DNA from: Dryococelus australis
Lineage: Eukaryota; Arthropoda; Insecta; Phasmatodea; Phasmatidae
Direction: 5' to 3'
Assembly (NCBI GenBank): GCA_029891345.1
Contig: CM057009.1
Coordinates: 293,590,466 to 293,654,465 of the forward strand
Length of the DNA stretch: 64,000 nt
Translations under genes and position numbers: made by a program
Shown here: piece after piece, positions 61,351 to 64,000 of the stretch
Layout of the letters: every line of letters starts with the position of its first letter
How positions within the stretch are numbered: the stretch's first letter is position 1
The notes under the pieces: generated by a model
The model's database searches: none
What the model was told of the DNA's origin: nothing
What the model saw: the letters and a program-made list of their open reading frames with translations, nothing else

Positions 61351-62271
61351 CGTTAGCTGAAATCAAACTTTTGTGTCAAAATAACTTTCTGAAACTTACA
61401 TTAATCAATATTTTAAGCCGAAAGTCTTATATTTATGTTAAAATAACATGATGAATGTAATTTTAAAAATATTTTGTATTTTTATAAAGTTATCATTGGT
61501 ACCATGTCATGAAGCCATTAAATATCCTCAAAATCTTGGGGGAAAATGTTTGCTCTTGAACAATCTTAATTTCCTCACAGAATTGTTACAAGAAAAGCAC
61601 AAAATCATTTAATACACAGGCATTGACTTAGAGCTGTTGCCTTTTTAAAAAAATAGTGTATTGCTTTTAAACTGTCTCAAGTTACCCCAGTGTCCCAAGT
61701 ATACTTAGTTGATGGTAACATTTAATCAATTGTCAGTAAATGTCTCTAAATTTATAACAGTAGCTACCAGATTTTATTAACCTTTCTCACAAATACTTAC
61801 AAATCATATTTAGTTTATTAATAGTTTATTTGTTACAAGATAGCAATAATTATTTGTCTGTATAATATAAAATATTTCTAGATACCAGTAAAAATAGTTT
61901 TAGGCATTATAAAGTATATTAAACAAATAGATATGAGATCAAAGCTTATTTGAATAAAAAATGGTAAATTGACAAAAGAATTACCAAAATTTTCCTGTTA
62001 AATATTAATTGCAATGAGTGGATTTGGTCCTCAGTAGATAAAGGATGCTTATAGCCTAGTTACACCACTGGGACAAGATATAGTTCTGTAATAAACTAAT
62101 ATTAGGGTCTTCCATAAACATGATTGCTTTAACATTAAACTACATAGAAGTTAGTTTCTGATGTTAAAATAATATTACTTCTGTTGCTCATGAGCAAATA
62201 TGTGTTACACCTTGATGTGTCTTACTCACCAATTTCAGATTTTTGCATATCTACGCATGTTGTTTGTGCAG

Positions 62272-62405
62272 GTGAGTACGACAAGCATCCAAATGAGGTG
62301 GTGAAGAATGAGGAACTGACCTACACTGGAGCAGTTGTGCGTGCAGAGAGCTGCTGGCTGGTGATACTCGCCAGCATGCTGTCGGCCAGGCTGATCGGCC
62401 GGTGA
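62272..62405 (+). CDS. Ephrin, last coding exon with hydrophobic C-terminus and stop
   Basis: The acceptor is TTTGTGCAG ending at 62271. The exon begins with GT, completing a serine with the A left at 45403, then reads EYDKHPNEVVKNEELTYTGA, VVRAES and the tail CWLVILASMLSARLIGR, stopping at TGA 62403-62405. A short hydrophobic run placed almost at the end, with no cytoplasmic domain after it, suggests a GPI-anchor signal with the attachment site in the small residues just before it; a very short transmembrane tail is the alternative. No PDZ-binding tail of the vertebrate ephrin-B kind is visible. The bases at the stop also form a donor-like GTGAGG at 62402, so an alternative C-terminus is possible. 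The phase match across a 16.9-kb intron supports the assignment, though an extra exon between is not excluded. Confidence 0.85.
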
Positions 62406-64000
62406 GGAGCGCAAGGCTGTATGCTTGCTCTGCCATGGTAGTCGCCTCCTCTATGCATTGTTTCGTGTATACCGTTGTGTGTTGCTGCTTGCAACTCGCT
62501 CGGTGGATGGACGTTCCATGATGGATTGTTGTTGGCTGATGGCCAGTGTGTGCACAAACTGTCTGTAGCCTGGTCCATTTGTACCTACTAAAGTAAAATT
62601 TAATTTTTTTGTTTCGTTGTTAATTTCTATAGATATTGTTTGTAATACTTTGATGGAGTATTATCACCTGTAAAAAAGACTGTGAAAATCAACTTGCCAA
62701 GTATGTGCGGGGAATGAACTGAGCAACGTACATTGATAAAGTCAGTTGGAAGAAAGTAAAGAAGATTAATGTTCTGAAAATACTTTCTGAAGATTTTGTG
62801 TTTTTTTTTTATATGGTCATATTTGGTCATCACTCGCAGACTTTGTGTTAAGTGTGCCATTGGGGCTAGATAAGAGGCAAATGTAATTTGCAACTATTTT
62901 TTACTCTGAAGCAAGATCAAATCTTTGAAGTGAAAGTGTAACATTAAAGGTCTGGTGTTGCCTACGTTCATCGAACTTGATGGATACGGGTAAGATGCAG
63001 GTTTTCTCATGTCCTGAAAATGTCTCTCACCACTTTCATCCATATCATAGTCATTTTACTGTCGTCACTATTCAGAACAATAGCATTTGTACCGTGTGTG
63101 CGCGTGTGTGTATCAGGCAGTTGTGTACATCTCCTACGTCTTCTGACATTCAAAAACTATGTTGTGATAGTAAGTAGACATGTATTTTTAAAAAAAAAAA
63201 ATCAAGTCATTGTGAGCAAATTACTATTTCATATATAGATGCCTTGTTACAGTATGAATGTATTTTTGAAATGTGAATTAAAAGGCAGAGAGAGACTATG
63301 TGTATAAATGTACAGTGACAGAGTTGCTGCTGGTCAAAGCTGAAATGAAAATGTGCAGGGAATATTTTGTACATTGACATATTTTGGCCTAGTTGTATCT
63401 GGGAAGTGTCACCTGCTCGTGTGGGTTGGATCTGGTTGGAATGTGAGCTCTTACTTTCTGTCAGAGAAGTGCATAAAGGCTGTGAGATTTGGCGGTATAA
63501 AGGAGAGAGTAAAGGATGTGGAAAAGGGGGAAAAAATATTACTTTAACTGCTCCTTGTGAGCTACATGAAACAGGTTCTTGTATCTTTAAATTCTACCAT
63601 ACTTTGCAGTTGGATTTGTGCCTTAAATATCTTGATTCTTGCCATGTTTTTAAACATGTAGCTCTGTGCACAAATTCTTGAAAAAGTCCAGCAGGCACAG
63701 AGCAGGGGCAGACTTTCTTGCCAGTACGTGATTTTATCATCTAAAATTTGTAGACATGTTTGTTGGGTAACACAATTTTTTCTATCACACAAGACAGCTA
63801 CTAAGCTCGTAGGATTTCATTGTTGAAATTCTTGCTTTTGACCCTTGTACAAATGAAATAGCCATTTCTTAGTGACAATAGTAAATTTTTCATTGGAAAA
63901 TCTTTGTTCATATGAGTGGGTGTTAACATACAAGATAAATACCCTTGTTTTGTAATTACATGAAAAAAGGTATTCTGACATACAAAGTTTATTGCAAAAC
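62406..64000 (+). other. Probable ephrin 3' UTR and downstream sequence
   Basis: Non-coding sequence after the ephrin stop. No AATAAA is seen, but the common variant ATTAAA occurs at 62943-62948 and 63277-63282, either of which could serve as a poly(A) signal. The short frames here show no recognisable domain. The end of the transcript cannot be placed from sequence alone. Confidence 0.4.

Larger units (their letters stand above)
45404..62271 (+). other. Ephrin intron (16.9 kb, phase 1)
   Basis: GTATGT..CAG intron between the stalk exon and the C-terminal exon. The annotated elements are a CAGGG-ended element, the second 1.6-kb TIR copy, a hAT-like transposase relic and a SINE. In 45404-47277, 48914-51457, 53064-56540, 58150-60820 and 61350-62271 I find only short chance reading frames, AT-rich sequence and a GC-richer patch at 53130-53340 that I cannot identify. 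Confidence 0.85.

Noticed and set aside
61087..61451. Short frames around 61.1-61.4 kb
   Set aside because: They lie within a tRNA-derived SINE, which often generates false protein predictions.
1..64000. Bacterial-type operons, ribosome binding sites, terminators or intact tRNA/rRNA genes
   Set aside because: The window is an animal intron-rich locus; no such signals are present apart from SINE promoter boxes.

Overview
The window is eukaryotic and almost certainly from an insect with a large, repeat-rich genome. It is AT-rich, nearly all non-coding, and packed with decayed DNA transposons, Gypsy-type retroelements, short inverted-repeat elements and a tRNA-derived SINE. A polyneopteran (stick insect, cockroach or termite type) is my best guess. 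It rests on the ~20-kb introns, the mix of element families and the look of the SINE near 61.1 kb; the order is inference only.

The one host gene I can support is an ephrin on the + strand, spanning essentially the whole window. Four exons can be chained: 1342-1510 (second half of the ephrin receptor-binding domain, with the G-H loop), 21984-22088 (end of that domain), 45236-45403 (Ser/Thr/Pro-rich stalk) and 62272-62405 (C-terminus with a hydrophobic tail and stop). All three introns are phase 1, have GT..AG ends and measure about 20.5, 23.1 and 16.9 kb. The signal peptide and first half of the domain must lie upstream of the window.

The introns hold the rest. First intron: a small Helitron-like insert just upstream of the first exon (379-632), the first copy of a 1.6-kb terminal-inverted-repeat (TIR) element (3831-5440), a 5'-truncated Gypsy element (7598-12977) with a hAT-like element nested in its gag (8090-9203), a Tc1-like transposase relic (13690-14800, -), a second hAT-like element (15088-17660), envelope-like membrane fragments (19003-20194, -) and a TA-flanked MITE ending about 90 bp before the second exon. 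Second intron: another Tc1 relic, a MITE, a transposase relic between long inverted repeats, a minisatellite, a 1.7-kb TA-flanked element, a KIAA1586-like hAT relic, another transposase relic, and a second Gypsy element with an internal 228-bp near-perfect duplication. Third intron: a 1.6-kb CAGGG-ended element, the second copy of the 1.6-kb TIR element (51458-53063), a hAT-like transposase relic (56547-58149) and a tRNA-derived SINE.

Every mobile element appears defective, with stops, frameshifts, truncation or no coding capacity. I found no clear novel biological system. The observations most worth checking are the symmetric-exon ephrin with a splice donor overlapping its stop codon, the two direct 1.6-kb repeats that bracket two ephrin exons, the duplicated protease segment in the second Gypsy element, and the TA-flanked TIR family.
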